Of a stretch of 64,000 nt of DNA, positions 11,352 to 63,940 are shown one piece after another (within the stretch, counting starts at the first letter, position 1; every line of letters starts with the position of its first letter). Source of the DNA: Batillaria attramentaria (taxonomy: Eukaryota > Mollusca > Gastropoda > Batillariidae); NCBI GenBank assembly GCA_018292915.2, contig JACVVK020000211.1, forward strand, positions 320,001 to 384,000, written 5' to 3'. Under the pieces are notes generated by a model. The model worked only from the letters and a program-made list of their open reading frames with translations, ran no database searches and was not told the origin of the DNA. A program made the translations under genes and the position numbers.

Positions 11352-13497
11352 AACCGGCAGTCGTGCGCGGTGTTTGGTTAATATTCCAATCGCTCTAAAC
11401 ACACGGAGAGGGAGTGTTGACATAAGTACTCTTTCAAGTGCCCCTGGAAGTGCCCGCTAGTACCGGTATACAAATATTGTTCTTCCTGTGCTTTCTGCTG
11501 CTGCCAGGTTCTCTCATCACGCACGTAAGTAGACGTAAGGTGGCGTGTTGGTAGGGTCAGCGTTGGTCAGACTTCTAGGTAAGAGGCTTTGTCAGTGTCA
11601 GTGTTAGTGTCTCAACACTGAGCTACAGATGGAGCTTGGGGTAGTGACGTTTTCAGACACGTAGAGCGCGTGAACAGTTTATGCGTATTACGTCACAAAT
11701 TTGAGTGTTTTTGCGCGGTGCCGTGCATATTCACGTCCGCACAGACATCGTCCAAGATGGGATGTTATAAACTTCTCCTTTTTTTTACCGTCCGCTATTC
11801 TAGGCCTAAGTGTGGTTCGGAGCCGTGTGTGCGTGTGTGTGTGTGTGTGTGTGGGGGGGGGGGGGCTGACTCAGACACGCACACAGAATCCAAAACGTTT
11901 GCCAGAATTGCTTAGAAGCAGCAAGAGCCAAAACGCACAGCGTCTGACTGTTACACGGCTGGCTGGGGTAGCCCTCTCTCTCCCCTTGGCACACTTGTAA
12001 TGAAATGAGATCTCTGCGTATTCGATCGGCTGTTCATTATTATCCCAGGTGTGACCGCTCGATGAAAGGCCGTGGTATCGCTAATTAGATCTGCGAAGAG
12101 GTCACTTGACACTGTGTCTTTGGCCAGATCGCACTGATCGTTATGTGTGTTCAAGACGACGCGAGATACTCGTTCTTACGCCTCTGGTCGTTATTGGAAA
12201 TAGTATCCAGTTCGCGCCGCTTTTTGGGACAAGTTTCAGTATTTACGTGCGTGATTGGTGGTAGTGCCCGCATAGTACTAGTGGGGGGGGGGGGGTAGTG
12301 TTGGGTGTGTCTAAGCTTCTAAAATCAAAGCATTGCTTGCTTCTTTTGATTTAAACAGGTTTATTTCGTTGCATTGGAGGACATACAGATAAACAGTTTG
12401 AGCATACACAAGACGTACTTATGACATCCTCAATGAAAAAATTCATTTAAAGCGACCACGCAGCGGGGGTTCAGTTACGAATTTCGAGAGAGAGAGAGGG
12501 GGAGGAGAGGTCTTAGTTGATGAGCATTTTCTTTTCAACAGCGGTCAGCGTGGGGGAAAAAACTTGAAGAAAGAAACACAAGCAATGGCAAATACAGCGA
12601 CTTTCTTTGTTTTCCTGTTTGGATGTTTCAAGGCAGTGTGTCAAAGCTTTCACTAGGAGGTGTACGTGTCACAGCCGAGAGTATTGAGCATGCGCACCGA
12701 GGTCATCGGGGTCAAGAGGTGTGAGTACTATTTAGGCCAAAGGTTAACGGGTTGAAAGGTCATTGTCATCGCACATTGGAAGGAAGGAAACGGGATGACC
12801 CCTGAAGGATTTGGGCGTCGTCGTCGCAAAGAGGAAATACGAAGGACGTGAAACTGCTGTCGTGCACATTTCTGGTGGTTGTCGGATTCGGCCGGTAACA
12901 ATTTTGCGGTCGCGTGCTGTGCGTATGCATAAAATAATGCATCAGAACTTGTCAGAGTGATGACGTGTAGGTCTAGTACATACTTGTGTGCACTTCGTAT
13001 TTAATGCCATCGGTGCTTGCGCGGCGTTAAGCCCAAAATGACTAACTTAAAATAGGGCATGTTTTGGTTCCGTGAAAAAACCAAACAAGAGAATGGTCTC
13101 ATTTCGAAAAATACAAATACTACAATTTAGATTCCCCCAGCATTTTTTCTCCTTCGTGAGCAGTAAAGGAGGGCAGAGAGAGAGAGAGCAAGGAAAGGCA
13201 GGAACTCGTTCAATGGGCCAAGGACGCGCGTCAGTTCGGGGACAGTCGCGCTAAAGCAGGGCGCATGCGGGCGTTGGCGCTATGTGCTGTATGCTACTTT
13301 ACGAACAGCCCTCTCAGGATCGAAAAATTGAAGGCTTGAGATGTGGAGAAAGGTCGAACAACCGAAGGAAACGGCGCCATAATAAGTGATAAGTTTATTG
13401 GTTGGTTGACTTAGAAATTGAGGGGAAAAAAAATACATACATGTACAAACAAACAAACAAACAAACAAACAAAACCCCGAAAATACAGAGAAAGGGC

Positions 13498-13498
<1 letters not shown>

Positions 13499-13541
<43 letters not shown>
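13499..13541 (+). repeat. GT microsatellite
   Basis: About 21 GT units. Confidence 0.95.
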
Positions 13542-13542
<1 letters not shown>

Positions 13543-14504
13543 TGATACATGTATTACCTTATCTAGCTTTTGGGTTCATAGATCATGTTCGTTCAATGTG
13601 AGGCTAAGTTCTCGTTACAAAATCCGCCCGTTAGCTTCCTTTTTGAACAGGAGACAGCAGCGGTCAGAATATGATGTGTCTAAGATGTTGGGGTTATAAA
13701 TTTACCAAGTGAGACGCAAACCTGACTGGGTATAATAATCATCTTTCTTGTGTAACTAAGAGCGCATCACAAGATCGCATTTTCAGCCGTACGTGTTCCA
13801 CTGCCTCGGAGTCAGACACTTCATACTGGAAATCGGTAGATATCGTGGGGAGGAGGGGGGGGGGGGGAGCCAGGTAATGGCAGCGTTTTTCTTTTCTTAC
13901 TGAAATCGATATATCATCCTGAGCAGCGGAAAACTCGTCGTCCTCGCGTCTCAGCCTGACAAGGGGTGAAAAATCCTGTGTGCGTCCGTTGCTGCTGTAG
14001 CTCGCCTATCATTATATGGCACACTCATCGTCACATGGTGAGAACGGCTGGGGAGAGAAATCAATGTATTGACAGTTGCAAGGCAGGGTGTGTATTTTTT
14101 TTTTCTTCTTCTTTTTTTCCTCACCTGTTCTTATGGTGTATAGTCTCAGCAGGGTACAGTAACACTTGCATACTTCTAATCAGGTTACGAGGATGCAGCA
14201 GTTTCTTTAGTGCAGATGAACGTGGTTATTAACAATAAAATCAGGTCATTGTCTCGTAGACCGCAACAGGTTGCCAGAAATCATTAGACGGCGGTAGGCT
14301 GGCATAAACGGTTTTCATGCATGCATGATTATGCATAATGTAAGCTTTTTGAAGGAGAGATGTGGGAGTATAATTTTAAGTTACAATAATGGGTTTTTGT
14401 CATGTATGTGGTCACTGATGTTAACTTCCGTGGTGTTGCACAATTTTGTTTTCTTTCTTTCTTTCTCCCTACTTGTTTTTCTTACTGTTTTGTTTATTCT
14501 AAGA

Positions 14505-14591
14505 CTTCATGGTTTAGAATTTCTGAAGATGGTTGTACTGTTTCTTGCGTTCTTGTATAGATCCCCTCTCTCTCTCTCTCTCTCTCTCTCT
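14505..14591 (+). repeat. Dispersed 45-bp sequence with CT tail, copy 1
   Basis: GGTTTAGAATTTCTGAAGAT and GGTTGTACTG, then a CT run. Matches 17722-17834. Confidence 0.7.
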
Positions 14592-15842
14592 ACCCGCCCC
14601 CAGTTCAACCAAGCCGTACTGACACATTTCCACACAGAAATGTGAGACTGACCAATTAGTGGACATGATCACTAATTGGGTTCCTGGCACTCCTCTGTTC
14701 CTAATCTCAGTCCTGAGTTTCAAGACGTGGACATTGGCGTCTCCGTTGTTTGGTGACCTGTTAGCACTGCAGCGGACAACTCCATTCGTCATGTGTCGAA
14801 GACAGGCACAGCACTCGTGGGGTGTTATTAATTTACAAAGGCTATCGGCTATGGAAATGACAGAGAGCTTGTTGAGGGGTTTGAGTTTGTCTAAGCTTAG
14901 GTTGAGAGGCAGTGAATTTTTCCAAGATGGTGCGCGATGTTTTCATGTGCAAGTGTGACTTTTTTGTGCAGGTGCGTATTGATGAGAGGAGATGACTGTT
15001 GCTTTAGTCATCGCATGCGTTTGAGAGTTACGTAAGGTTTATAGCGCTCACCCAGTCTTCTGTCATGTGGAAACAAAAGGTCTAACCGCCATGGATTTTG
15101 TCAGCACTTAGGCTTTTTTTTCTTCTTCTTCTTCAATAGCAGTGTACACGATGTTGAGGACGTCACTTTGTTAAACATTTTACACGGTGACTTAACACAT
15201 AATAAGTACTTCAGTTGTAGATGTCGCAAGTGAAGTTTCATTCGAAAATGGGGTTCGGGTGTTTAAAAAACTCCTAGGACATCATTGCATTTAAAGCCTC
15301 GAATTGTTGTGATACTATCATACAGTACACAGCGGTTTGTTTCTGATAGCGGTCCCTTACTATATCCATGTCAGATAAGCTATCGACCTGTACAGCGGTG
15401 CTCAAACCGGGAGCCGAGACAGAAAGGGTTGTCAAATTACCGACTGTTCTCTACAATGCACGTGTCGCGTTCACTTGTACACACCATCAGAACCACCAGG
15501 TACCGTTCCCTGGACAAGGGCCAGTGAGGTGGGCGATGAAATCAGGTCACGACCTAGATAGATTGCAGAAATGCGGTCACCCGTTTCCACCTCACCTCTG
15601 TCGGTGCTTTCTATCGTGGACGGGTAGCCAGTGGTTTAGTCCCAGGCAGTCTGTTTGTTTCGCACAGGTTGTAAAGGATCCTGTCGGTAGATTGAGTGGC
15701 ATTAGCAGACGAGCAGGCGTTTCACATACCTCGCCTGACGCGCAAAACACACTCACTTTACATTCCTTTCGCTTTTGTTTTGTCCCCCGGTGTTAAAAGT
15801 ATCACTGTCGTGCATTAGTGAACTTTCGAAGCACAGACGAAT

Positions 15843-16210
15843 GTGGTTTCGTTTCGTTTCGTTTCGTTTCATTTCGTTCATGTTTTTACGAGCTAAACGT
15901 GATGAGGATTGAATTGTAATGATCATTCGTATTTCCTTTGTCGGTAGACCACCGAAAAGCAGACGGTTGCGTTTCGTTTTTTCTTTTTTTGTTTTTGCGG
16001 GCTGGACGGAAGCAGCTATAGTGATGAGGATAGTATTATAATGACCACTGTTGTTTCTTTCGTGGGTAGGCCAGCAACAATCAGACGGTTACAAATCGTT
16101 TCGTTTCATTTAGTTGTGTTTTCGCGTGCGAAACGAAATAACTGTAGAGCTGAGAATGAGATTATAATGTCTACTGTTATTTCCTTAATAGACCATCAGA
16201 AATATAACTT
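15843..16210 (+). repeat. Three tandem copies of a 122-bp unit
   Basis: Each copy has TTTCGTTTCGTTT, GATGAGGAT, ATTATAATGA, TTTCCTT..(C/G)GGTAGACCA and CAGACGGTT. CAGACGGTT recurs at 15960 and 16082. A pure TTTCG array opens the first copy. Confidence 0.75.
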
Positions 16211-16955
16211 TGCAACCACGAACTTTTAACGACACGGAACTAAATGAAAATTTCTCATTGATGCACTTTTAGGCTTCACTATTATCGCTTTGAGGTTCGG
16301 TTTTGTGTCAGTGTGTGCTCACTCACTGATCTTTGCCCATTTGGCACAATGATCTGGCCCAGAGCTGTGTGGTTCGTTGATGACATGGTTTGCTTGCCTT
16401 TGATGACAAAGCAGATTATGAAGCAAGGCTGGCCTCTCTGCCTGCTCGATATGCTGTGATAGACTTCATGTTTCTTATGCTTCCACGACCTGTAATCTGT
16501 TGTGATTTATGAAGGCAGCTTCATTGATCTGTATCGTGCATCTTACTGACGTGTTCACATGATGCGCCTGTTTTTTTGTGGAAGTCTTGTGACTTGTCAG
16601 CACCAAGCTCCAGCTTGTTGGTAGTGTCACGTGACGGGACTGTTTGTTGTCTTGTCAAACCACTGTACTGCAGTCTTCTGCGTTGGTGCACAGGTCTGGC
16701 GGGTGCGTGTTTACTTTCTCCACCGCAGACGTGACTCGTCGTTTACGTGTAAGGGTCGTCTTTCATTGGGGCCGGGGTTAAACTTACATCGACTGAGGTT
16801 ACATTCTGTTGGGGTTTTTTCTCCCCCGTTTCTGTTGTATTTTCTTTGTTGACAAGCAGTTGACTAGACAAAACTGGAGCTAAGCGGAGTGTGCTGGAGT
16901 GTTGTGAACTCTCTCTCTCTCTCTCTCTCTGTGCAGTAGCAACAACACAGAAGGG

Positions 16956-16956
<1 letters not shown>

Positions 16957-17031
<75 letters not shown>
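16957..17031 (+). repeat. GT microsatellite
   Basis: About 37 GT units, after a CT run (16911-16930). Confidence 0.95.
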
Positions 17032-17032
<1 letters not shown>

Positions 17033-17239
17033 ACCACCTTGTCACCGGCACATACCTGTAAACACCTGTGGCTGTACCCACCACCTATATCCGCGCACCT
17101 GATTGCTCATTGCTACTGGCTTATGCACGTGACGGATTTATCAGCTGTTGAAATCTATAGTGGATACTTCAGGAGTGCTGTCAGATCTTCTTACCTACTG
17201 CCCGTACTCTGTTCAGACAGCTGAACACTACACTACACT

Positions 17240-17291
17240 CAAACGCACGCACGCACGCACTCACGCACTCACGCACGCACGCGCGCGCGCG

Positions 17292-17373
<82 letters not shown>
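17240..17373 (+). repeat. ACGC, GC and CA microsatellite block
   Basis: ACGC units pass into GC and then about 37 CA units. Confidence 0.95.
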
Positions 17374-17374
<1 letters not shown>

Positions 17375-17548
17375 CGTTTGGTGTAACGGTTAGTGAGACT
17401 TTTGGGAGTGTTAAGTCACGTTATTGTTGAGCCTCCCCCCCCCCCCCCCCCCCCCGCACAACACACACTCACACACATTTGTTCCTATAATTCAGAGTCC
17501 GTATCTTTATACATGTGTATGTATCTCCTCCTTCCAAAATTTTGTTTT

Positions 17549-17551
<3 letters not shown>

Positions 17552-17594
<43 letters not shown>

Positions 17595-17665
17595 GGTCTG
17601 CGTACCAGGTCTGCGTACCAGGTCTGCGTACCTAATCTTTTATCCTTGTAAAATAAAGTTTCGTT
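17552..17665 (+). repeat. CT repeat, 15-bp triplicate and TTCG tail
   Basis: A CT run, then CTGCGTACCAGGT-type units three times, then TGTAAAATAAAGTTTCGTTCG. The last part looks like a retroposon 3' tail. Confidence 0.75.
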
Positions 17666-17721
17666 CGTTCGTTCTCTCTATTTTATTTTTTTTTGAAAAA
17701 AAAAAAAAATAGCCCTGACAT

Positions 17722-17779
17722 TCCAAGTCTTTGTGGTTTAGAATTTCTGAAGATGGTTGTACTGGTTTTTTTGCGTTCT

Positions 17780-17834
<55 letters not shown>
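17722..17834 (+). repeat. Dispersed 45-bp sequence with CT tail, copy 2
   Basis: GGTTTAGAATTTCTGAAGAT and GGTTGTACTGG, then TTGCGTTCTTC and about 25 CT units, as in the copy at 14505. Confidence 0.7.
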
Positions 17835-17837
<3 letters not shown>

Positions 17838-17918
17838 TATTTTAAAGAAGACAAAACAAAACAAAAAAACCTGACATTTTCACCATGCTCATCATTGTCA
17901 TTGTGTGTGTGTGTGCAG

Positions 17919-56833
<38,915 letters not shown>

Positions 56834-59579
56834 CAAAAGGGCACCATCTAGTTCCCCCCCCCCCCCCCTTCCCCCCCATTTCTTCATGATCTCACCTTTG
56901 TCAAGCATCGTGCAATGTTGAACTCTGCTCCGTGGATTCAACTACTTCTCCATCCTGCTGAGGAAGGGATGCAAGAGTTGCCTGGAGCATACGCGTTGCT
57001 GGAGTGTCAGTAAGGCATTGCTGGTCTTGACAAACGGAAGAACCGTGTCAGGGAGATAGTACCTTGTGAGCTGAGTGCAAGACGGCGCCGATGGTTGGAG
57101 GGTGCTACCACTCTCATTGGTGGTGCTAGGGTGTAGCCAGCCATGTCTCGGATATGCGTCAGCCCCCCCCCAAGATGTGACGATTCACTGGGTCTCACCG
57201 TGTTTTGGCCAACGACGTACACAGACCCGAAACCCGGCAGCTTCATGAGTTATCACCCATATCAGGTCATCATCTCCGCCAGTGCCTCCGTTCATTATGC
57301 ACTCCTGGCAAAATCACACAGACTGATTCAATCCATACGTTACTAGATGCCTTACACATCAAGAGCGGGAAGAAAACGAGCCATGGCCGCGGAGAAAATT
57401 ATCCATGCTGACAGGAAACAAGCCATGATGGCAGAAAAAGCCACGATCGTCGCCTAATTGAGCAAGCTTGGTCATTGTGAAGGTAGAAGGGGGGGGGAAA
57501 AAGCTCAAACATGCTCGACTTGATTGGAGACTGTGTGCACTATCACAGCATCAAGAAGAGAGTGGGTTTTCTCGAGAGCTGAAAAGGATCTTGCTTCGCA
57601 TGGTATTGGCACTGTTACGGTACTTTTCTGGGGGCTGGTTTGTACTGTGAAGGCTGTGAAATATAAATAACAGTGCAAGGTTTTACTGGCCAGGATCAGC
57701 TGTTGGTGAAGATGGATGCAGGTTTTTGGTATGGTGGACCGAAAAACGCTTCAGTAACAGATACGACAGTGTTGGTGTGATGTCATCTGATCTTCGCCAC
57801 AAGCTAAGCTTGATCAGGCCAGTGTGAGTGACGATAATACCTTTTCCACACTTTGTGAACTACACAAAGAACAAGGGTATACATTGTGTTGAAATCTGAC
57901 GATGCATGGTCAGAAGGTGACAGAGACCACAGACTCTTTCAGATTTTTGTTCTGGACGTGGGGGAAGGACTCGACAAGTGTTCCTCAAAAGAGGCATTTC
58001 TCTGTTACGTCGTGGCAACAATTTCTATCCCATTTCTTCAGTGCCATTTCACTTCATTCAGCTGCTTAAACGTTACAAAAGAAAATAAGGAGGGCGTGAA
58101 GAAGCGCTCTGTCATGAGCTTCTTTGCAGGACTTTCTGCGGAAAGCCTCTACCTGGAGTTTACTCTTGCAGCATTTTCTCGACACACAAGGGCTCTCTGT
58201 CACAAACACGACTGTGCCATTAATTATCCAAGAGAATTTGTGATGACCATCACATAGCACGTGTACACTACCGCGGGATAGTGTCGCTCTGTGTGAAGAC
58301 GTTTTTCCTGTGCTGAATTATGAGATTTGTGTGCTAGTTACACTGTACAGGAAATTTGTGTGATTTTTAAATAAGGGTCAACGCCAACACCAGTTGCAGA
58401 CTACTTGAGTCGACTTCACGGATATGGGGGAGATCGTATCTTACTGTGAGGACAGTGCGTGTGGAAACTGGTGTGCCTCGCCAGAATCTTGTGAGGAAAC
58501 AAAACATGCAGAAGGCAGAAAGAGACAGGGAGGAAAAGTGATATATTTCATTTTTGACAAGACTGTCTTGTTGTGTAAGTGTCAGGTTTGAATTTGAACG
58601 CTTCTGGCTGTGGTTTCAAAAGCACATGGTGGTCGTACCTACATTCGGGTATAAACTTTGTGTGCGCATGTGAGAACGTCGACACAGACTTGTGCATCGA
58701 TTAGCAAGACACACAGATTTGATCAGCAGACGGGATCTTTCACATGTATGTGACTTGCAGTCACAGTAGATTGTGTAACAGGAGGTAACGAAAAAAACAA
58801 CAAAACACAAAACTTTGACACTTGCGGTAATGGACTCGTTGATCTCACAAAATTTGCTGCATACATTTGGTGAGAACGTCATCCTAGAGTGACCGTTTTC
58901 ATCACTTGTCGTGTGTTGTGTCGGCTCTTCATGGTTTTGTCTTGTTGTCAACAAAGCTCAGGTGTTTTTTGTTCTTTCGCATATTCGTCTTTCTTCTTAT
59001 CAGTAAAACAATTTGCGTGTGAAGCCTTGCGAAGCTATGGCGTTCCGGATTTAGCTTTGGACCAGTTTTGGTGAAGTTGTACTGGAGAAGTAAACTTAAC
59101 TCTTCCCTTACCAGGGATAATGATTTGTCTTGTGCACAACTGCAGCTAAACAGTCATAACTGTTAGAAAATGGTCAATTTAGACGAAGAATGAGGAACGT
59201 AGACAGTCCATCTAGTTTCCACAACATCCCTTGTTCTGGTTGTTGGAATATTGAGAGGAGTGCCGAAGGGGAGAAAATGACTTGGTAGGGGAAGAGTTAA
59301 CGTTACTGTGAGAGTGATGGGTACATACTCTGCAGACATAGCCATGACGAGTAATTTGTTCTCTTTCAAATATTTGATGTAATATGATCATTTTGTTGCT
59401 CATGGTCATGAGAATTGCGTGCATACACGTATGTACGCTTGTGACGTGCATCTTTCTGTATTACACCTGTTACTGTGTGTGTTGGGGATAAAAATTGTAC
59501 AACTCTGTTGAAGCATTGGTACATTGTATTACTGTTGTCATATTTGTATATGATGGCATGCTTTTTCACTCACTTAATA

Positions 59580-59587
59580 TGTAAATA
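59580..59587 (+). promoter_or_regulatory. Pumilio-type element TGTAAATA
   Basis: Exact UGUANAUA octamer in the 3'UTR, sense strand. Binding is inferred from the consensus only. Confidence 0.45.
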
Positions 59588-59855
59588 TACCTGTAATGAA
59601 AGACGATGGTTTCTAAAACATGTTTTCGGGTGGTTCACAAACATTGAAGAAGATTTGGCAAAGCGAAAGGTTCTGCAACTAGTGTGCCAGGCTAGCCTTA
59701 TAGGAAATCGTGTGTCAGAAATTGCGCTCCGTCGTCAAAGAGTTAAAAACTTGGTGGGTAGAAAATGATCGTACCTGTGCTTGTACTGTATTCGCACCGA
59801 TTGGGAGATGGCTGCAGAAAATTATATAGTGGCCTTGACTACACTTGTTTTTGCC

Positions 59856-59863
59856 TGTAAATA
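59856..59863 (+). promoter_or_regulatory. Pumilio-type element TGTAAATA
   Basis: Second exact UGUANAUA octamer, 276 nt after the first. Confidence 0.45.
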
Positions 59864-62026
59864 GGACGCATATTACTTGCTTCTTTGTTGTATGTTTTAT
59901 TGTTATTGCGTACTTCTCTATTCCTTCAATTGCTCTTGCTTTTTTTTTTTTTTTTTTTTTTTTTAAACAGCTGAACAGGGCTGTAAGTGGCACGGATTTG
60001 CTTTTTCTGTGTGGAATATTTTCAGGAGCATTTCGCAGATACCACTTTGCACTAGGGCACTAGAATTGCTGCGCATACTGACTGTCATAGTTTGTAAACA
60101 GCTTTCCACTCTTTTTGGTGCAGTCTTTTTAGAAAAGCCCACTTTATTTGTTGAGTGTTTTGTGCCGTCAAATCATGCATACCCAGATTTGTGGAACTGG
60201 AAGAGATTGACAATACTGGTACATGTAGTGAAAATGCTTAGACGTTTTACAGCTGTTTTCCAAGACAGATTTAATCGCCAGAGTAAGATGTCAGAGGCTT
60301 TCAAAGCTAGCCCCCCCCCCCCACCCCTGTTTTGTTTTGCCATCCCAACAACAGTTTTAGAAATATAAATTTCTGCTTACCAAGGCAATTGGAGGGGCTT
60401 ACATTCTGTCGTCTTCAAATTAATAGCTATAAAAACTAGGCTTTTAAACTTTTAGATAACTAGTACACACCCCTTTCAATTCACCTCAGCACATGTAGGT
60501 GCAGTGAGCTTACTAGTTACCACACTTGGCCACAGATTCATTCTGATGTTGCAACTGACAGGAAATTTTGAATAGCTTTAGATTTGAAGGCCTTGAATAT
60601 TTTTCACATACATGTATGCCATGTCACTCTTCAGTATTACTGTATTTAATGTTTCGAGGCAGATAGAATTTTCAAATGGTCCAGCAATACCTCAGTATGG
60701 CATAATCCTTGTATTTTTCTACATAAACCAGATATTGTCGAATTTCTAAGAGGTTTGTGTTTTTTAGGGGTGAACTACATTTAGATGATAATCAACTTTT
60801 TATCAGTAGTTGTAGATTTCTTATGGCTTCAGAGACTTAGCTTGCGGACTAGTCTTCTCAGCCATCATATCTTGCTCACCAAAACAGAGCCAGTACGGAA
60901 ACTTGTCACAGTGATAGTGTTAACATGTTGATTTAAATGATATTAAGGCAGTACCGGAGTCCGAACACTGTGGAACACAGTTTTTGTGGAGGCAAGCCGT
61001 TTGAAATGTTCGAGGTTTCATCATTTCAAAAAAAAAAGAAAAACAAAAACATTTGCTTGGGACTAAGTCCTGTCTCTCTCAGGTGACGTCAGTGCCTAAG
61101 ATTGTACGTGTCATGTCACTCACATTCACATCTTGTTAACATCTTTGACATTTTGTTGGATTGTTTTGAAACAGCAATTCCCCCTGAAGTGCTTTTGAAC
61201 CAACTGGTTTGCACACATCGAAGGGAAACACAGCTTACATTCGTAACTGTTGTACTGTAATTAGGAACCCCTAGCTTTGGAGAGTTCAGAATTTTGTAAA
61301 ATGAGCTTTAGTACCAGGAAAGGAGGGCATCCATAGGGTGTTTTTTTTTTTTTTGGTTGTTGATTACTTGTTTCTGGAACAAAGATTGGACTTACCGTTA
61401 CTAGTGTTAGCTGGTTAAGTCATAAGTAGAACTCGTATTCTGTGAAAAGGAGTGCTAGCAATCGATATATGCCCCGATTCAATATAAATGCCTTTCAGTC
61501 CACCATATCCTGTACTACAAACGTTGCGGTAGAGGTGTATGTTGTGGGTGCAGGTGTCATCAGCATTGTAAGTGTAGTGGATGCAAGTCCGGCAATACAT
61601 TCGCTTTTTTCATATCTTCCGACTTGCTTCAGACAGTTTGCTCGTTAGCGTTAAGTCTCTGATCAGAAGTATGCACAGAAACTTGTGCCTCTTGTTAGTG
61701 TTGGTCCCTTTTTCACGTCATGTTACAGCGGGATTTGCGAGGAACGCAAGATTCTTCAAATGTCGGATTCGATGTACATGTATCCCAAACTTTGGAACGG
61801 CCTCGATGAAGTTTGTCTTAAACTTTCTGGTGCATCACCTCCATTGTAATCGCGGGGAGGGGCTGGGTGTTAGCGGTTGTGGAAATTGTTAATTGTTCAT
61901 TCCATCATTCATGATCATGCGTAGTTGTCTGCCCTGTTCTGTTGTTGCTCCCCAGAGATATATTGTCTCCCTTGTTTTTCGGGGATGGTTGGTTCGTTAC
62001 AAACTTCATAGTGCCAGTATAAGCTC

Positions 62027-62034
62027 TGTATATA
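62027..62034 (+). promoter_or_regulatory. Pumilio-type element TGTATATA
   Basis: Exact UGUANAUA octamer in the 3'UTR, sense strand. Confidence 0.45.
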
Positions 62035-62530
62035 ATGTATAGGTTGATCATTTCCTTTGTGTTTGCGTGTTTATCAGCTCCAATTTTGTACAGTTCCCCC
62101 CCTTTCTTGAAGTATTACACGGAAGGCGAAGGACGATGGAAAGGAACGTTAAGCCGGTGAACAGTTGTGGTGGACAATGTAAAGAGGATGTACAGACGTG
62201 TGTGATATTTTGTTTAGAAGGTTGAACTGGAAGTACTGTGTGCAGATTTTTCTCCTTCACCCCAGAAGTGCACACATCTTGAGTTTTCAAGTGTCATATT
62301 TTTTTTTTTTTTTTTTTTTGTTTATTCTGGACTTCAGTTTTTGTTGGAGTTTACAAGAAAAGGGGTGGTCAGATCCCATCTTGATTGAACTTGTAGTTGT
62401 GCTTGGCTTTTGAAAGCGACCGTTGAACCGTTTTCAAACCACTGGCATAGCTGCTCAGCTGACAATACCTGACTGGCCGTTATAAGAAACTTGGTTTCTG
62501 TTAATGGGATGTGTTGAGAGGGATGAAAAT

Positions 62531-62538
62531 TGTACATA
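62531..62538 (+). promoter_or_regulatory. Pumilio-type element TGTACATA
   Basis: Exact UGUANAUA octamer (N = C), followed by AT, a common extension of strong sites. Confidence 0.45.
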
Positions 62539-63739
62539 ATTTTGTTAGAATCAAGATTCCTCCTTTTTTTGTCAGTGATGTTTGTATATTTGCTAGGGTC
62601 AGGTACTTGTGGTCTTTTTGTCTTTTTTTTTTTTTTTAAACACTGTTCCGACTTGACGCCGCCTTCAAAAGTATTCTCAGATGTCGGCCATTTTGGCGTG
62701 GTTTGAACCATAGCGATGGTTTTCACGTTGACATGTCGTGCTCTGAGATTGTATTGTTACTTTCAATGTATGCGTTATACTCATGTTTCTTCGTTGCTCT
62801 TCGTTCCTCTTCGTTCGTGTTCATGAAAGTTCATTGGAGAGATCTTTTAGTCTCCCCGTTTCGCTGTAGTTTTCTGCATAGCCTCTCCTTTAAGCTTTCC
62901 AAGTCTGAAATTCTATGATCACATAAATGTTCTCCTCTTTCTGCCATTTCAAATGAGAAAGTGATACTGGTTGTTGTTGATCGGCGTTTTTAATAGGTTT
63001 GCTATATTTTCTTTAAATAAGAAATTTTTTTTTAAATGATCACAATGTTCTAGCCATTTGTTTTATTTGTTGATAAAATCCCAAAAGGATTTTTTTTAAA
63101 ATACAAACCCTGAACAGTTCGGTTTGACCGATTGTCATTTCAGGAGAGGACAAAAATCATGCACCTTGCAGACAGGTGAAAATATTTTATCAGTTGTTAT
63201 ATCACTTTTGTTTCAAAAAGAAGGGAAAAGAGAAAAATGAAAATGGCAAATTTGTAGAAATCCATTTATCGTTTTGTTGTTTTTGTTAGGGTAAACCTTG
63301 TTTATCGTGACAAACAGGGCTGTGGGTGGTTTTTGGCATCCTTACTTGCTTTTGCTATTTCCGCCTCTTTGGTGCGTGTCAGAAATTCACGTGTTTCACT
63401 TGTACACTGTCAAAGAATGTGCTTTTAACAATGCTTGCCAAGTAGTGAAACTTAGGGCTGATGGAAGATATGAAGGACACGAGATTACACTAATCAGGGA
63501 AATATATTTTCATATTGCAGACAAAGTCCATTTTTCCCTCCCTTAGCAGTGGTTTCAACACTAACAGCCAGTTTAGTCTAAACTGGCATCGCATTCATAT
63601 CTCTCGTTTTGTTGGTAACTTTAGACACAATTCACATAACCAGCTTAATCTTTCGCAGATACAACCTGTTCTTTTCTGTCACCCACTGGGTTTCCATAGT
63701 AACGTTTTAACAACAGAAAAGTTAGATTGATCTTTAATG

Positions 63740-63747
63740 TGTAGATA
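63740..63747 (+). promoter_or_regulatory. Pumilio-type element TGTAGATA
   Basis: Exact UGUANAUA octamer (N = G), about 190 nt before the poly(A) signal. Confidence 0.4.
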
Positions 63748-63934
63748 TAAGACTGTACCCCTTTTCGTTTACAATTGATAACATTGTATGGATGTGTGCT
63801 ACAGTTCTGCGTCGGAGACAAGTCTCTGAATGCTGTGCGTACATCGCAGCACACTGTCCTTGTTGGCCTGTATGTGTCGGAGTGGAAGCGTGTGAGAAAG
63901 GACGTGAACGTGTTGGTGAATGGCACAGGAAGGC

Positions 63935-63940
63935 AATAAA
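63935..63940 (+). promoter_or_regulatory. Polyadenylation signal AATAAA
   Basis: This is the only canonical AATAAA I found between the stop codon and the window end. A GU-rich downstream element (TTTGGTTTGTGTGTGTGTGTGT) starts near 63978, giving a predicted cleavage site at about 63955-63965. Confidence 0.7.

Larger units (their letters stand above)
8933..17918 (+). other. Non-coding region upstream of the bHLH exon (probable 5' intron)
   Basis: Contents: a tandem duplication at 9300-9512, a SINE plus LINE tail on the minus strand (9545-9995), a TTTA repeat at 10808-10850, GT repeats, a 122-bp triplication at 15843-16210, and CT-ended repeats. No bHLH basic-region exon (RKRK-type) was found by eye. 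Confidence 0.5.
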
